A stretch of 64,000 bases of DNA, taken from Streptomyces violaceoruber. GTDB lineage: Bacteria; Actinomycetota; Actinomycetes; Streptomycetales; Streptomycetaceae. The stretch spans positions 3,410,001 to 3,474,000 of the forward strand of contig NZ_CP137734.1 in NCBI RefSeq assembly GCF_033406955.1, read 5' to 3'. This document shows positions 9,239-17,960 of this stretch, piece after piece; positions within the stretch are counted from its first letter, which is position 1; the number at the start of each line of letters is the position of its first letter. The position numbers were made by a program, and so were the translations under genes. The notes below the pieces were generated by a model. It had not been told where the DNA came from. It ran no database searches and saw only the letters and a program-made list of their open reading frames with translations.

Positions 9239-9688
9239 TCACCTCGGCCGGCCCATGAAGCGCTCGAAGTCGGCCAACGCATGCTCCAGGTCCTCACGGC
9301 CGGCATCGTCCGGAGGGAGCTGCTCCAGGTGCGCGTCGGCGAACCGCTTGGCGGCCGCATGAACGGCGGCGGCGACCCCTGCGACCGGTGAGCGATCGAT
9401 GAGCGCTCCTCCGCAGCGCGTCTCGATCGACCCGTCTCGCCCGCGCGTGAACGTGAGCGAGAAGGACGAGTCGACCGCGGTTGACTCGTACGATCGCGAC
9501 TTCCCTGAAAGGAAGGTGCGCAGGCCGTCCAGAAGCGAGGTCACTGTGAGGTAGACCATCGCACCGCCGCCCGGATCACGGTCACGCGTGGTCGCCGCTC
9601 CGTCGCTTCCCCACACGGCGATATGACCGAGGTCGAAACCGGACGGGGGAGGCGTTTCGTTCTCGTCCAAGGAGAACTCGAACTTCAT
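9239..9688 (-). CDS. Small protein, likely immunity partner of the adjacent RHS toxin
   Basis: This 149-residue acidic protein belongs to no family I recognise. It starts MKFEFSLDENETPP and contains an AVWGSDG segment, a central strand-rich part with SLTFTRGRDGSIETR, and a helical, acidic C-terminus ending FERFMGRPR. There is no signal peptide or membrane segment, so it should be cytoplasmic. It begins only 20 bp after the stop of the RHS toxin gene on the same strand, which is the standard location of an immunity gene. Its base composition, like that of the toxin tip, is less GC-rich than that of the ribosomal genes. The immunity role is inferred from position alone. Confidence 0.6.
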   Translation of the reverse strand: MKFEFSLDENETPPPSGFDLGHIAVWGSDGAATTRDRDPGGGAMVYLTVTSLLDGLRTFLSGKSRSYESTAVDSSFSLTFTRGRDGSIETRCGGALIDRSPVAGVAAAVHAAAKRFADAHLEQLPPDDAGREDLEHALADFERFMGRPR

Positions 9689-9708
9689 CGAGCGGAGTCC
9701 TTTCTACG

Positions 9709-12700
9709 TCAAACGGCACTCTTATCCACGGGGAAGAATGTGATGATGTTGTTCCCGTCGTGCGAGTCGACCGTCACCTGGAAGCGGGCATACATTCCGT
9801 TGACCTTCATTCTCTTCTGGAAGTTCTGAATCCGCCTGCCAGGGTCAGATATTCTTGTGCCATTGCGTACGGCTTTCCTCGCCGCCGCGTGCACCTGTTC
9901 GCGGGTCGTTCCCGGTGGCAGCATGTCCGCGTGTTTCGTCGAGGGATTCGTGCCGGTAATGTGCCGACTCTCGATGTGCAACCAGCCCTTCTTGAGGTCA
10001 CCGGTCTCCAGGCGAGGCCTCTTGCGGCACAGCGCCAGACCGAACGGATCGATCCATGCCGTGGGATTGGGCGTGTACCAGGCAGGGTTCGGTCCACCTG
10101 CCAGACCCAGGGGGTCCAGGCTGCAATAGCGTCCGAGTCCGGGATCGTAGTACCGGAAATAGTTGTAGTGGAGTCCGGTCTCGGGATCGTGATACTGACC
10201 GGGGAAGCGCAGTGGGCAGTCGGTCGAGCCCCCGGAGCCGTCCACGGGGAGGCCCCACAGCGTGGTGCGGAGCCGCCACCCGATGTCTCCGTCCGGACTC
10301 ACTAGTTCGGTGGGCGCACCCACGAGGTCCGTGACGATGGCGTAGAAACGGGTGTCGACCTCTCGCTGGGACAGCTCCGGGCCGCATGGCCTCTCGGTCT
10401 GTACCAGAGGGTCGCCCGTATGGGGCGACCAGTCCCAGCTCACTACACGGTCTTCAGTGGCCGACGCCTGCTCCGCCAGGTCGGTGCCGTCCCAGGTGAA
10501 GTCGACCCGCTCCCTCGACCCGCCGTCGTCCCCCATGAGCTGCTTGGCGATGCGTCTGCCCAGGCCGTCGTACAGATACTGCCAGCGGGCCCCGTCGGGT
10601 GTGACCACCTCGCGCAGCTGGTCCTGGTCGTTCCACGCGTATTGCCAGACGCGGCGGCTGCCGGAGAGCGCACGAGTGACGCGTCTGGTCATCCGTCCCT
10701 GGGCGTCGTGCTCGTACGTCGTCCGACCGGCTCTCCGCACCCCCAGCGACCCCTCGCCCCGATCACCGACCGCGGACCGGGCGTCACCCTGCGCGGCTGA
10801 CAACGGCCAGTCGCCGTGGCTGACGTCTCCGGCAGGGTCATAGGCGTACTGCTCGGACCAGTGGTCGGCACGGACTGCGGTGACATGTGTCCCGGCGTCG
10901 AGTTCGAATCGCCGGCGTCCCGCGAAGCTGTCGGCGACTTCGACGAGGTGGTCGTCGGCGCGGTAGCTGTACTGCCGCAGCAGAGCAAACTGCTCCTTGT
11001 GGACGTCGAGGAGCCGCTGCTCCACGAGCCGGTCGTACCCGTCCCAGCGCTGGGCCATGGCCATGGGTCCCGTGCGGCGCTCCGTTTCTCGGCCGGCCGC
11101 GTCGTAGCGGACCGTGAGCGACTGGCTGCCCGTGTGCAGAGCGGTCGGCCGGTCGGCGGCGTCGTACTCCCACACGCTGAATGCTCCGCCAGGAGTGTGC
11201 CGGTGAATACGCCTTCCCAACGCGTCGTACTTGTTGCGCAGAGTGCGTCCATTGCACGATTCGGCCACGATGCGGCCGACCGGGTCCCGCTCCAGAATCA
11301 CGACCGAGTCAGCGTTCTCCGCCCGCGCCATCCTTCCGAGGGCATCGTACGAATACCTGGCTACTCCGTCCCCGGAGCGTTGCTCGATGACATTCCCCAT
11401 CAAGTCGTGGCGGTAGTGGGTGGATCTTCCCAGCGCATTGGTCCGGGTCACGAGTTGATCAGCCGCGTCGTACGCATACTCGAGAGCGCGGCCGAAAAAG
11501 TCTCTTTCCCCCACGAGATTGCCGACCGCGTCGTACGTATAGCTCCATTCACGACTCCGCGCATCAGTCACGGACGTCAGCCTGAGTTCTGTGTCGTGCC
11601 GGAAAGAGAGCCGGGCTCCATCCGGCTGTGTCCGGGAGGCGAGCAGACCGAAGTGCGTGTACTGAGAGGTCGTCACACCTCCCACCGCATCGTGATGCTC
11701 TGTCTCGTTTCCTTCACCGTCGTAGGTCCAGTGCTCGCGCGCACCGTCTGAGGAGGTACGCCACGCCATCAGCCCTTCAAGGGTCCAACCGTAGCGAGTC
11801 ACTTGCCCCAGCGAGTCGGTCGTGGACTCCATGCGGCCGAAGGAGTCATAGGTGAATTTCGTCTCCGCCCCGAGGGCATCGAAATGTGAGACAACCCGTC
11901 CAAAGGAGTCGTACGCATAAGCTTCCTCCGCGCCCAATGCGTTCGTGGCGGCCAGCAACCGGCCTGACTCACCGTAGGTGTATCGTGCGGTTGCGTTCGC
12001 CGGGTCCGTGATCGAGAGCAGATTGCCTGCTGTGTCGTATTCGAACGACCATTGAGAACCATCCGCCTCCACAACGCGTTCCGGAAGTCCGAGGACGCCG
12101 TGCTCCGCCGTGACATGGGATCCGTCGGGACGGATCACTGTGCGCAGGTTGTCCTGAGCGTCGTACGTGTACCGGGTTGTACGGCCCAAGGCGTCCGTCT
12201 CCGTCAGCACGCGGCCGTCTTCGTCCCACTCTGTCGCGGTGCTGTTTCCCAGAGCGTTGATCTCGGCGGTGATTCGGAGGTCCCGGTTGTACCGGAAAGT
12301 CGTGGCGTGACCCAGCGAATCGACGTGGACCGTCTCGCCGGCCGCAGGGTCGTAGCGGAACGTGCCGCTCTGGTACCCGTCGGAACCGATGGTCCTGACA
12401 CAGCGACCGTGGGCGTCGTACTCATACCGGTACTCGGTTCCATTACGGTCCCGCCACCCAACGATACGGTGCTCGCGGTCGTAGGAGAGCACTAGAGGCT
12501 GTGCTGAGGAGTTGTAGATCTCCGAAAGGTTCCCGTGCTGATCGTATCGGTAGCGGCAAAGCACAGGAAGCGTCGAGTCGCTCTCCAACCGCAGCGCTGT
12601 GACGTGCCCATCCGATACCTCGATTCCCACTCGGTACCCGTCCTTTCGGACCACCGCGCGTGGGTTCCCGTTCTCTTCGTACTCGAGAGCGATTGAATTG

Positions 12701-14172
12701 CCATTGCGGTCCGTGACCCCTGTCAGGCGCAGTTCCGCGGGAGGCATACCGGGAAGCGTTCTGAAGTGGTACGTCTCTCCGTCGCCCGGACGCCGCACTT
12801 GCATGTCCCCGCCGGGGCCACCGGACCAGACCAACGGCCACTTCGGACCCATAACAGGCAGCACCGCGGCATCTGATTCCGGCACCGGGTACTGCAGCAC
12901 CATGCCGTCCGCGGTGATGAGACGAACGCCGTCACGGTCGAGCAGCAGTCTCTCGTCCAGTACGGAACCCCACGAGGGGCCGAACCAGCGCCCCCCGCGG
13001 AACGAGGAACAGTAGTGGCGCACAAAGGTGAGGGGATGCGCGCCCAGCAGTTCGACGTCCACAGCGGAGGCGACCATGTCCCCGGTGATCACATCGACGG
13101 GGTCGCTCTTGCACCGCCGCTCTGCCATCAGCTGCGCTTGGCGGCGTAGCTTGCCCATGCCTCCGCGCGCCGCCTTGGCCATGCCCTTGAGGCCGGTCTT
13201 GCCGAGAGCTTTCAAGCCCTTGGCGAGCCCGCCGAGGGACGTCAGCCCCTTCATGCCGGGGACGCAGTCCAGCGCCGCGAGTCCTACGTCCCACAGAGAC
13301 GCTTGGCCCTTGCTGTATTTGTAGAGCGTGTCGGCGAGGACGACGAGGGCGGCGACCAGGACGATCGCACCGAGGATCGGGCCGCCGATGACCATCGCGA
13401 TGATGCCGACGACCGCGACGACCACCTTGCAGACCGCGACGATGGTGTCCCAGTTGTCGGAGAACCAGTCGCCGACGTCCTCCCACCACGAGCGGTTCTG
13501 GATGCCGGCGTCGGAGGCCTCGTCGATCTTGTTCTTGGCCTCCCGGGCCGCGTCGTCGCGCATCTTGCGCGCGTCCTCGGCCATCTTCTTCGCCGCGTCC
13601 AGGGCGCTCTGCGCGTCGTTCACGGCGGACTGGGCGTTGGCGTGCGCGGTCTTGGCGTGCTGGACGTCCCGGGTGGCGGCACGGACCTTCGCCTCGTCCG
13701 GCTTGTCGGCATCCGACTTGCTGCCCGTCGGATCGTCCTTGTACTTGTCCGCCTCCTTCGACGCCCGCGTCACCCACGAGTCCGCCGAGGACAGCTTCGA
13801 CTGCCCAGACGTGAGGTCGTCGCGGGCCTCCCGCGCCTTGATGAGCGCCTTGTCCGCCAGCGCCTGCGCCCGCTCCAGCTTCGGCCAGAAGTCCGCGAGC
13901 GCGTCGCCGCACATCCCGTACGACTTCTCCAGCTTCTTCAAGTTCTTGGGAACCCCGTCGAACTCCTCCTTGAAGACGGTCGCCGACTTCCCCGCCCACT
14001 CGGCCAGGGTGGACTCCCCTGCCATGCCCTTCACCAGACGCAACGCCTCCGAGACGTCGTCGGCGAAGTCGTGCAACGTCTTCGCGAGCGTCCGCACCCG
14101 CTGCGGATCACCGGGGGTCGGGTCTTTCTCCAGGTCCAGGACATGCCAGTCACTCGGCCTGTGACCCACCAT
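9709..14172 (-). CDS. RHS/YD-repeat polymorphic toxin with WXG-like N-terminus
   Basis: The product has 1487 residues. Residues 1-100 are helical and resemble WXG100/LXG-type domains that lead proteins to type VII secretion. Residues 100-225 are Ala/Lys/Asp-rich coiled coil. Residues about 243-284 are strongly hydrophobic and probably form a hairpin or two membrane spans. A DUF6531-like segment beginning CKSDPVDVITGDM (near 352) opens the RHS shell, which then carries over twenty YD-type repeats (YTYDAQDNL, FEYDTAGNL and similar). The core ends with the conserved FPGQYHDPETGLHYNYFRYY and DPLGL motifs, where the tip is released. The last 107 residues (1381-1487) are unrelated sequence with WLHIESRHI (His1399, His1404) and a C-terminal NNIITFFPVD strand. 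These features suggest a small nuclease, perhaps of the BECR RNase fold. There is no classical signal peptide. Confidence 0.85.
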   Translation of the reverse strand: MVGHRPSDWHVLDLEKDPTPGDPQRVRTLAKTLHDFADDVSEALRLVKGMAGESTLAEWAGKSATVFKEEFDGVPKNLKKLEKSYGMCGDALADFWPKLERAQALADKALIKAREARDDLTSGQSKLSSADSWVTRASKEADKYKDDPTGSKSDADKPDEAKVRAATRDVQHAKTAHANAQSAVNDAQSALDAAKKMAEDARKMRDDAAREAKNKIDEASDAGIQNRSWWEDVGDWFSDNWDTIVAVCKVVVAVVGIIAMVIGGPILGAIVLVAALVVLADTLYKYSKGQASLWDVGLAALDCVPGMKGLTSLGGLAKGLKALGKTGLKGMAKAARGGMGKLRRQAQLMAERRCKSDPVDVITGDMVASAVDVELLGAHPLTFVRHYCSSFRGGRWFGPSWGSVLDERLLLDRDGVRLITADGMVLQYPVPESDAAVLPVMGPKWPLVWSGGPGGDMQVRRPGDGETYHFRTLPGMPPAELRLTGVTDRNGNSIALEYEENGNPRAVVRKDGYRVGIEVSDGHVTALRLESDSTLPVLCRYRYDQHGNLSEIYNSSAQPLVLSYDREHRIVGWRDRNGTEYRYEYDAHGRCVRTIGSDGYQSGTFRYDPAAGETVHVDSLGHATTFRYNRDLRITAEINALGNSTATEWDEDGRVLTETDALGRTTRYTYDAQDNLRTVIRPDGSHVTAEHGVLGLPERVVEADGSQWSFEYDTAGNLLSITDPANATARYTYGESGRLLAATNALGAEEAYAYDSFGRVVSHFDALGAETKFTYDSFGRMESTTDSLGQVTRYGWTLEGLMAWRTSSDGAREHWTYDGEGNETEHHDAVGGVTTSQYTHFGLLASRTQPDGARLSFRHDTELRLTSVTDARSREWSYTYDAVGNLVGERDFFGRALEYAYDAADQLVTRTNALGRSTHYRHDLMGNVIEQRSGDGVARYSYDALGRMARAENADSVVILERDPVGRIVAESCNGRTLRNKYDALGRRIHRHTPGGAFSVWEYDAADRPTALHTGSQSLTVRYDAAGRETERRTGPMAMAQRWDGYDRLVEQRLLDVHKEQFALLRQYSYRADDHLVEVADSFAGRRRFELDAGTHVTAVRADHWSEQYAYDPAGDVSHGDWPLSAAQGDARSAVGDRGEGSLGVRRAGRTTYEHDAQGRMTRRVTRALSGSRRVWQYAWNDQDQLREVVTPDGARWQYLYDGLGRRIAKQLMGDDGGSRERVDFTWDGTDLAEQASATEDRVVSWDWSPHTGDPLVQTERPCGPELSQREVDTRFYAIVTDLVGAPTELVSPDGDIGWRLRTTLWGLPVDGSGGSTDCPLRFPGQYHDPETGLHYNYFRYYDPGLGRYCSLDPLGLAGGPNPAWYTPNPTAWIDPFGLALCRKRPRLETGDLKKGWLHIESRHITGTNPSTKHADMLPPGTTREQVHAAARKAVRNGTRISDPGRRIQNFQKRMKVNGMYARFQVTVDSHDGNNIITFFPVDKSAV

Positions 14173-14299
14173 CCCCGATACCCCCGTCGGCTCACACCTC
14201 GTATCAGCAACACCCGTACGCGTACGTGAACTTACAAGGCGCGGTCGCCCGGCGAAAGACGGCTCCGACGCGCGGGGTGATCGTGTGGAGAACGGGGAT

Positions 14300-14767
14300 T
14301 CAGCGTCTGCGCACCGCCTTCCAGGCGTCGGTCACCGCGTAGGAGAACGTCAGCCGCCAGGCGTCCAGTTTGTTCCGCACCGTCGAGACCACTCTCCAGC
14401 ACTTCAGCCACGTCGGCAGGCGTCGGAACGGTACGAAGGTGAGGGTGTCGCCGATGGCGTTCACCGCGATGCTCCTGCGGCCCGGTCCCTCTGCCCGCAG
14501 TGCGGCGTACAGTTCCGGCGTCAATGCGCGGTTGAGGCGGGCCGCGGTGCCTGCCGCGGTAAAGGCGAATCCTCGCTGGGCGGGGTCCGGGAGCCCCATC
14601 GCCCGGACGATCCGGGGCGACGCCTCCTCCAGCGGGCAGTTGAAGGCCAGCCCGATCGCCGCCGTGCCGAGCCCTCGCTCCCCGCGGTCGAACGCGGCGT
14701 CCCATTCCTTCGGGTCGTTCAGGGCCAGCAGTCGTTCGCCGGTTTCCCAGTTCCATTGGGCCGTCAA
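14300..14767 (-). CDS. Uncharacterised protein upstream of the RHS toxin
   Basis: This 155-residue protein with a TTG start has a GGGGGG-containing ribosome-binding site about eight bases upstream. I do not recognise the family. The sequence opens TAQWNWETGERLLALNDPKEW and has an Arg/Lys-rich C-terminus with no clear membrane span. It lies 127 bp upstream of the toxin gene on the same strand and may belong to the same locus as an adaptor or chaperone. No catalytic motif was seen. Confidence 0.6.
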   Translation of the reverse strand: MTAQWNWETGERLLALNDPKEWDAAFDRGERGLGTAAIGLAFNCPLEEASPRIVRAMGLPDPAQRGFAFTAAGTAARLNRALTPELYAALRAEGPGRRSIAVNAIGDTLTFVPFRRLPTWLKCWRVVSTVRNKLDAWRLTFSYAVTDAWKAVRRR

Positions 14768-14797
14768 GATCGATTCCCCCCTTCCGAGCCGTAGCGT

Positions 14798-15658
14798 TCA
14801 CGAGAGTGTGCATGAACGGTGCGGGCGGCGGACGGTCAGGATGGCGACGTCGTCGTGTGGCGCTGCCTTGCCCGCGTAGGCGTGGGCATCCTCGTTGAGG
14901 GCCCGGGGCAGGTCGCTCCGCGGCAGGTCGCCGGGGCCGGCGAGGCGTTCGTCCAGGGGGTAGAACGCACCGTCCGCCGCGCGGGACTCGGTCAGTCCGT
15001 CGGTGGTGAGCAGCAGCGCCGTGCCGCCGGGAAACGCGAACCGGCCGGGGGTGGCGGGCTCGGCCGCGAGCGCGGTAAGGCCGAGCGGGGCGCCGCTGTC
15101 CAACGGCGGCGTGATCACCGAGTCGGCGTCGAGCAGATGCGGCGGCACGTGACCGCAGTTGATGGCCTGCACCTCGTTGCGGGCGTCGTCGATGTTGAGG
15201 ATGAGGACGGTGACGAATCGTTCGTCGTCACCTCTGCGCGCCACGTAGGAGTTGTGCCGCACGACGGAGGCGTCGAGGGCGTCGACGAGCCCCGTGAGGG
15301 TGGGCTCGCGATGGGCCGCCTCGCGAAAGCTGCCGAGGACGGCGAACGCCGCGCCCACCGCGGCCAGCCCCTTGCGCGCGACGTCGCCGCCGCCGGTCAG
15401 AAAGGCGGCGGAGCCGAGGAGAGCGGTCCAGGCGCAGACCAGAGCCGTCTGCCGCACCGTGCACTGTGCCGCCGCCGCGGCGGGCAGGAACACCAGGAGC
15501 CCGACCAGCGCCATGCCCGAGTTCGCCAACGACCCGACCACCGCCACCAGCAGTGTGACCGTCACCATCCAGACGACCAGTCGCCCCGTCCCCGGCGGCT
15601 GAATGGTCTCCCGGGTGGAGCTTGCGGCGGGGCGCCGGCGACGGGGACGCGACACCAC
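14798..15658 (-). CDS. Membrane-linked SpoIIE-type phosphatase, internally shortened
   Basis: This 286-residue protein has about four hydrophobic segments between residues 28 and 110. It then passes directly into the middle of a PP2C/SpoIIE phosphatase domain: GGDVARKGLAAV, FREAAHREPTLTGLVDALD, VQAINCGHVPP, TTDGLTESR and HDDVAILTVRR are all present. The first quarter of the domain, including the GGD(F/W)Y motif that supplies one metal-binding Asp, is missing. It looks like an internal deletion fusing the membrane part to the domain core. Intact relatives dephosphorylate anti-sigma-factor antagonists. Activity here is doubtful. Confidence 0.7.
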   Translation of the reverse strand: MVSRPRRRRPAASSTRETIQPPGTGRLVVWMVTVTLLVAVVGSLANSGMALVGLLVFLPAAAAAQCTVRQTALVCAWTALLGSAAFLTGGGDVARKGLAAVGAAFAVLGSFREAAHREPTLTGLVDALDASVVRHNSYVARRGDDERFVTVLILNIDDARNEVQAINCGHVPPHLLDADSVITPPLDSGAPLGLTALAAEPATPGRFAFPGGTALLLTTDGLTESRAADGAFYPLDERLAGPGDLPRSDLPRALNEDAHAYAGKAAPHDDVAILTVRRPHRSCTLS

Positions 15659-15754
15659 GATCTCCAGGGCGGGGCGGTGAACCTCCGCATTCTCGGCCGT
15701 CCCCCACGGCCCGGGCGTCCGCCTCGCCGGGGCATTTGGGGACGGAACCGCCCG

Positions 15755-16402
15755 TCAGCCCGCGAACCGGAACGTCGACGTGATCGCGTCGAAGATGCCG
15801 AAGAAGGAGTCCGCGAGGTCGAGGACCTGACTGCTGCCCGCGACCAGGGCGACCTTGCCCTCCTGGCCGGGGACCGGGATGTAGGTCTGCATGAGCACGG
15901 CGCGGACCGTGCGGTTCAGGGCGTCGTCCGGGACCGGGATGTCCTCCACGCCCCGCGTGCGGGCGGCGGGGCCCACGCCGGGAATGTCGACCGTGGTGAC
16001 CTTGCGCCAGGAGTCGCCGGGCTTCCTCGCCTCCTTGACGGCCAGCTGGCCCGCGATCGCCGCCGGGTCGGTGGGGAGCGGGGCGCCGGAGGAGGTGCGG
16101 CCGCCGATCAGGGAGACCGTGACCGAGCCCGTGATCGGGGTGTCGCCGCCGAAGCTCTCGGCCATGCAGCCGCAGTACAGCGCGCCCGACTTCCACGCGT
16201 CGGAGGCCGCCTTCTGGAGAAAGGTGACGTAGGCGGCGCGGGAGGGCTTCAGCTCCGGGTACCGGCGTATGCGGTCGTCCACCATGCGGCGGATGGAGTC
16301 GTCCCGCGACTCCGGGCGTACGTCGAACTCCCACCAGGATTCCGGAACCTTGATCCGGAAACCGCCCCGTTCGACGGTCAGTGCCTCCGTGTAACGAGCC
16401 AT
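15755..16402 (-). CDS. Uncharacterised protein of the RHS locus
   Basis: This 215-residue protein starts MARYTEALTVERGGFRI at the ATG 16400-16402, rather than 19 codons upstream, because similarity to related actinomycete proteins is expected to start there. It has no signal peptide, a CGCMAESF segment, a central Ser/Gly-rich strand region (SVTVSLIGGRTSSGAPL), and a C-terminus ending FDAITSTFRFAG. I recognise this type as a frequent neighbour of WXG100/type VII secretion genes but know of no function. It is oriented with the toxin gene. Confidence 0.6.
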   Translation of the reverse strand: MARYTEALTVERGGFRIKVPESWWEFDVRPESRDDSIRRMVDDRIRRYPELKPSRAAYVTFLQKAASDAWKSGALYCGCMAESFGGDTPITGSVTVSLIGGRTSSGAPLPTDPAAIAGQLAVKEARKPGDSWRKVTTVDIPGVGPAARTRGVEDIPVPDDALNRTVRAVLMQTYIPVPGQEGKVALVAGSSQVLDLADSFFGIFDAITSTFRFAG

Positions 16403-16493
16403 GTCGTGCGCGGCCTCCCCGTGCGTCGTCGAGGTCGTTCGATGCGATGTTCCGAACATGGTCCCATCGATCGGGAGGCCGGGCGCCGACGCC

Positions 16494-17381
16494 TCAGGGG
16501 CGGTTGTCCGCGTTGCGCAGTCGGGCGAAGGACGTGTCCAGTCCGCGCTTCAGCAGGCGGGACAGCGGGCGTTCCACGAAGCGGTGGATCAGGTAGCTCA
16601 GGAGCAGGAAGCCCGTGACGAGCACGGCGATCGGCAGGCGGGCGTCCATCGTGTCGCGCAGGCGGGCTATGAGGGCCGTGCCGGCCGCGCAGTGGACCAG
16701 GTAGAGGGGGTAGGTCATGGCGCCCGCCGTGACGAGCCACTTCCAGCGGATCCGATCGGTGTATCCGAGCGGCACGGCGACCATGAAGAGCAGGAAGACC
16801 GTGACGACCGCCACGCTGCCGCGCCGGCCGGAGACACGTTCGACGTCCTCGATGCGGTTGCCGGGCTCCAGCTGGCCCATCAGCCACGCCATGGCGAGGA
16901 TGCCCCGCAGGAGCAGGTCCTGGCCGAAGCGGTGCACGAGGTGGAGGGCGAGGCCCGCGATGGAGTACCAGGCGGCGTCCGGGTTGGCGACCAGTTCGAG
17001 CAGGGGCAGGCGGGCGACCGGCGCGGGCATCGCGAGCGCGCCCCACACGCGGCAGAGGACCACGACCCTGCGGTACGTCAGTCCCATGGCGACGACGACC
17101 GGGAGGAGCAGGTGGAAGCGCAGCTCGGACCAGAGGGTCCAGTAGACGCCATCGACGTCGGGGACGCCGGAGCCGGACGGGAGCATGGTCAGGTCGAGCA
17201 GGACCTCACGCGGCCGGAGGCGCTCCCACACGCCGGGTACGGCGATCAGCGCGGCGGTGGTGAACAGGACCGCGAACCAGCACGCCGGGTAGAGCCGGAT
17301 CACCCGGGAGACGAAGAACTGGCGCGGGGTGCGGCCCCAGCACGAGAACAGTGCGCACGCGGACGGTAGGGGGTTCGGCAA
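16494..17381 (-). pseudogene. Acyltransferase-3 family protein lacking its N-terminus
   Basis: The 295-codon frame encodes the last two thirds of an integral-membrane acyltransferase-3 (OafA-like) protein. From about residue 14, GRTPRQFFVSRVIRLYPACWFAV and YWTLWSELRFHLLLPVV match the family, followed by about eight hydrophobic spans and a C-terminal FVERPLSRL motif. The usual first 70-90 residues, with the catalytic His of the DGLRGLA...H region, are absent. The frame can only start at a TTG with no clear ribosome-binding site, and only 73 bp separate it from the next gene. It is most likely a 5'-truncated relic. Confidence 0.7.
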
Positions 17382-17454
17382 GCCGCCGCCCGGACTCCGT
17401 GGTGTGTTACCGGGCTGTTCGCCTCCGGTGCAACCGGCGCCCCCGGCCCGCCGG

Positions 17455-17787
17455 TCAGCCGGTCTTGGCCACCGTCAGCAGGACCGCCGAGTCCTCCAGC
17501 GCCTCCAGGCTGTGGCGGGCCGGGGGGATCAGGATGAGGTCACCCGCGCGGCCGTCCCAGGAGGTGTCGCCGCTGGTGAGGCGGACCCGGCCGCGCAGGA
17601 CCTGGACGGTCGCCTCGCCGGGGTTCTCGTGCTCGGCGAGGGTGGTGCCGGCGGTCAGGGCGAGGAGGGTCTGCCGCAAGACCAGTTCGTGGCCGCCGTG
17701 GACCGTGGTGGCGCTGCGGCCGCTGGAGGTGGCGGCGGCGCGTTCGAGGTGCTCGCGGGCGAGGGCGTCGAGGGAGAGCTTCTGCAT
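17455..17787 (-). CDS. Small cupin-domain protein
   Basis: This 110-residue single-domain cupin shows both motifs: AEHENPGEATVQVLRGRVRL in the first and GDLILIPPARHSLEALEDS in the second. The metal ligands of motif 1 are reduced to one His plus a Glu, and motif 2 retains its His. Such proteins often bind small ligands or act in stress responses, and the substrate is unknown. It starts ATG with no close upstream neighbour on its strand. The gene before it in reading direction is more than 1.6 kb away. Confidence 0.8.
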   Translation of the reverse strand: MQKLSLDALAREHLERAAATSSGRSATTVHGGHELVLRQTLLALTAGTTLAEHENPGEATVQVLRGRVRLTSGDTSWDGRAGDLILIPPARHSLEALEDSAVLLTVAKTG

Positions 17788-17924
17788 GCGCGCAAGTCTC
17801 GCCGCGCGCCCCGGGCCGCCACCAGGGCCGGACGGGGTACACCACCACCGGCGGTGGCTCGTACCTGTGGCCTCGTCACAGGAAGTCGCTCACCCGCATG
17901 GGGTAAAAGCTGTAGTCGCTGATG

Positions 17925-17954
17925 TAGACATGCGGCCGTCGTTGAGGTTAGTGT
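17925..17954 (+). promoter_or_regulatory. Candidate promoter of the MerR-family gene
   Basis: TAGACA (17925-17930) and TAGTGT (17949-17954) are separated by 18 bp. This is a good principal-sigma match and predicts a transcript start near 17961, about 327 nt before the coding region. Confidence 0.5.
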
Positions 17955-17960
17955 TCTGTC

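Noticed and set aside
9004..9258. Plus-strand frame of 84 codons in the rpsJ upstream region
   Set aside because: Arg/Gly-rich low-complexity product without a ribosome-binding site, lying within the probable promoter and leader.
9709..13100. Regular spacing of similar motifs, first suspected to be a tandem DNA repeat or CRISPR-like array
   Set aside because: The periodicity is at protein level (YD repeats) with diverged DNA and no constant repeat-spacer pattern.
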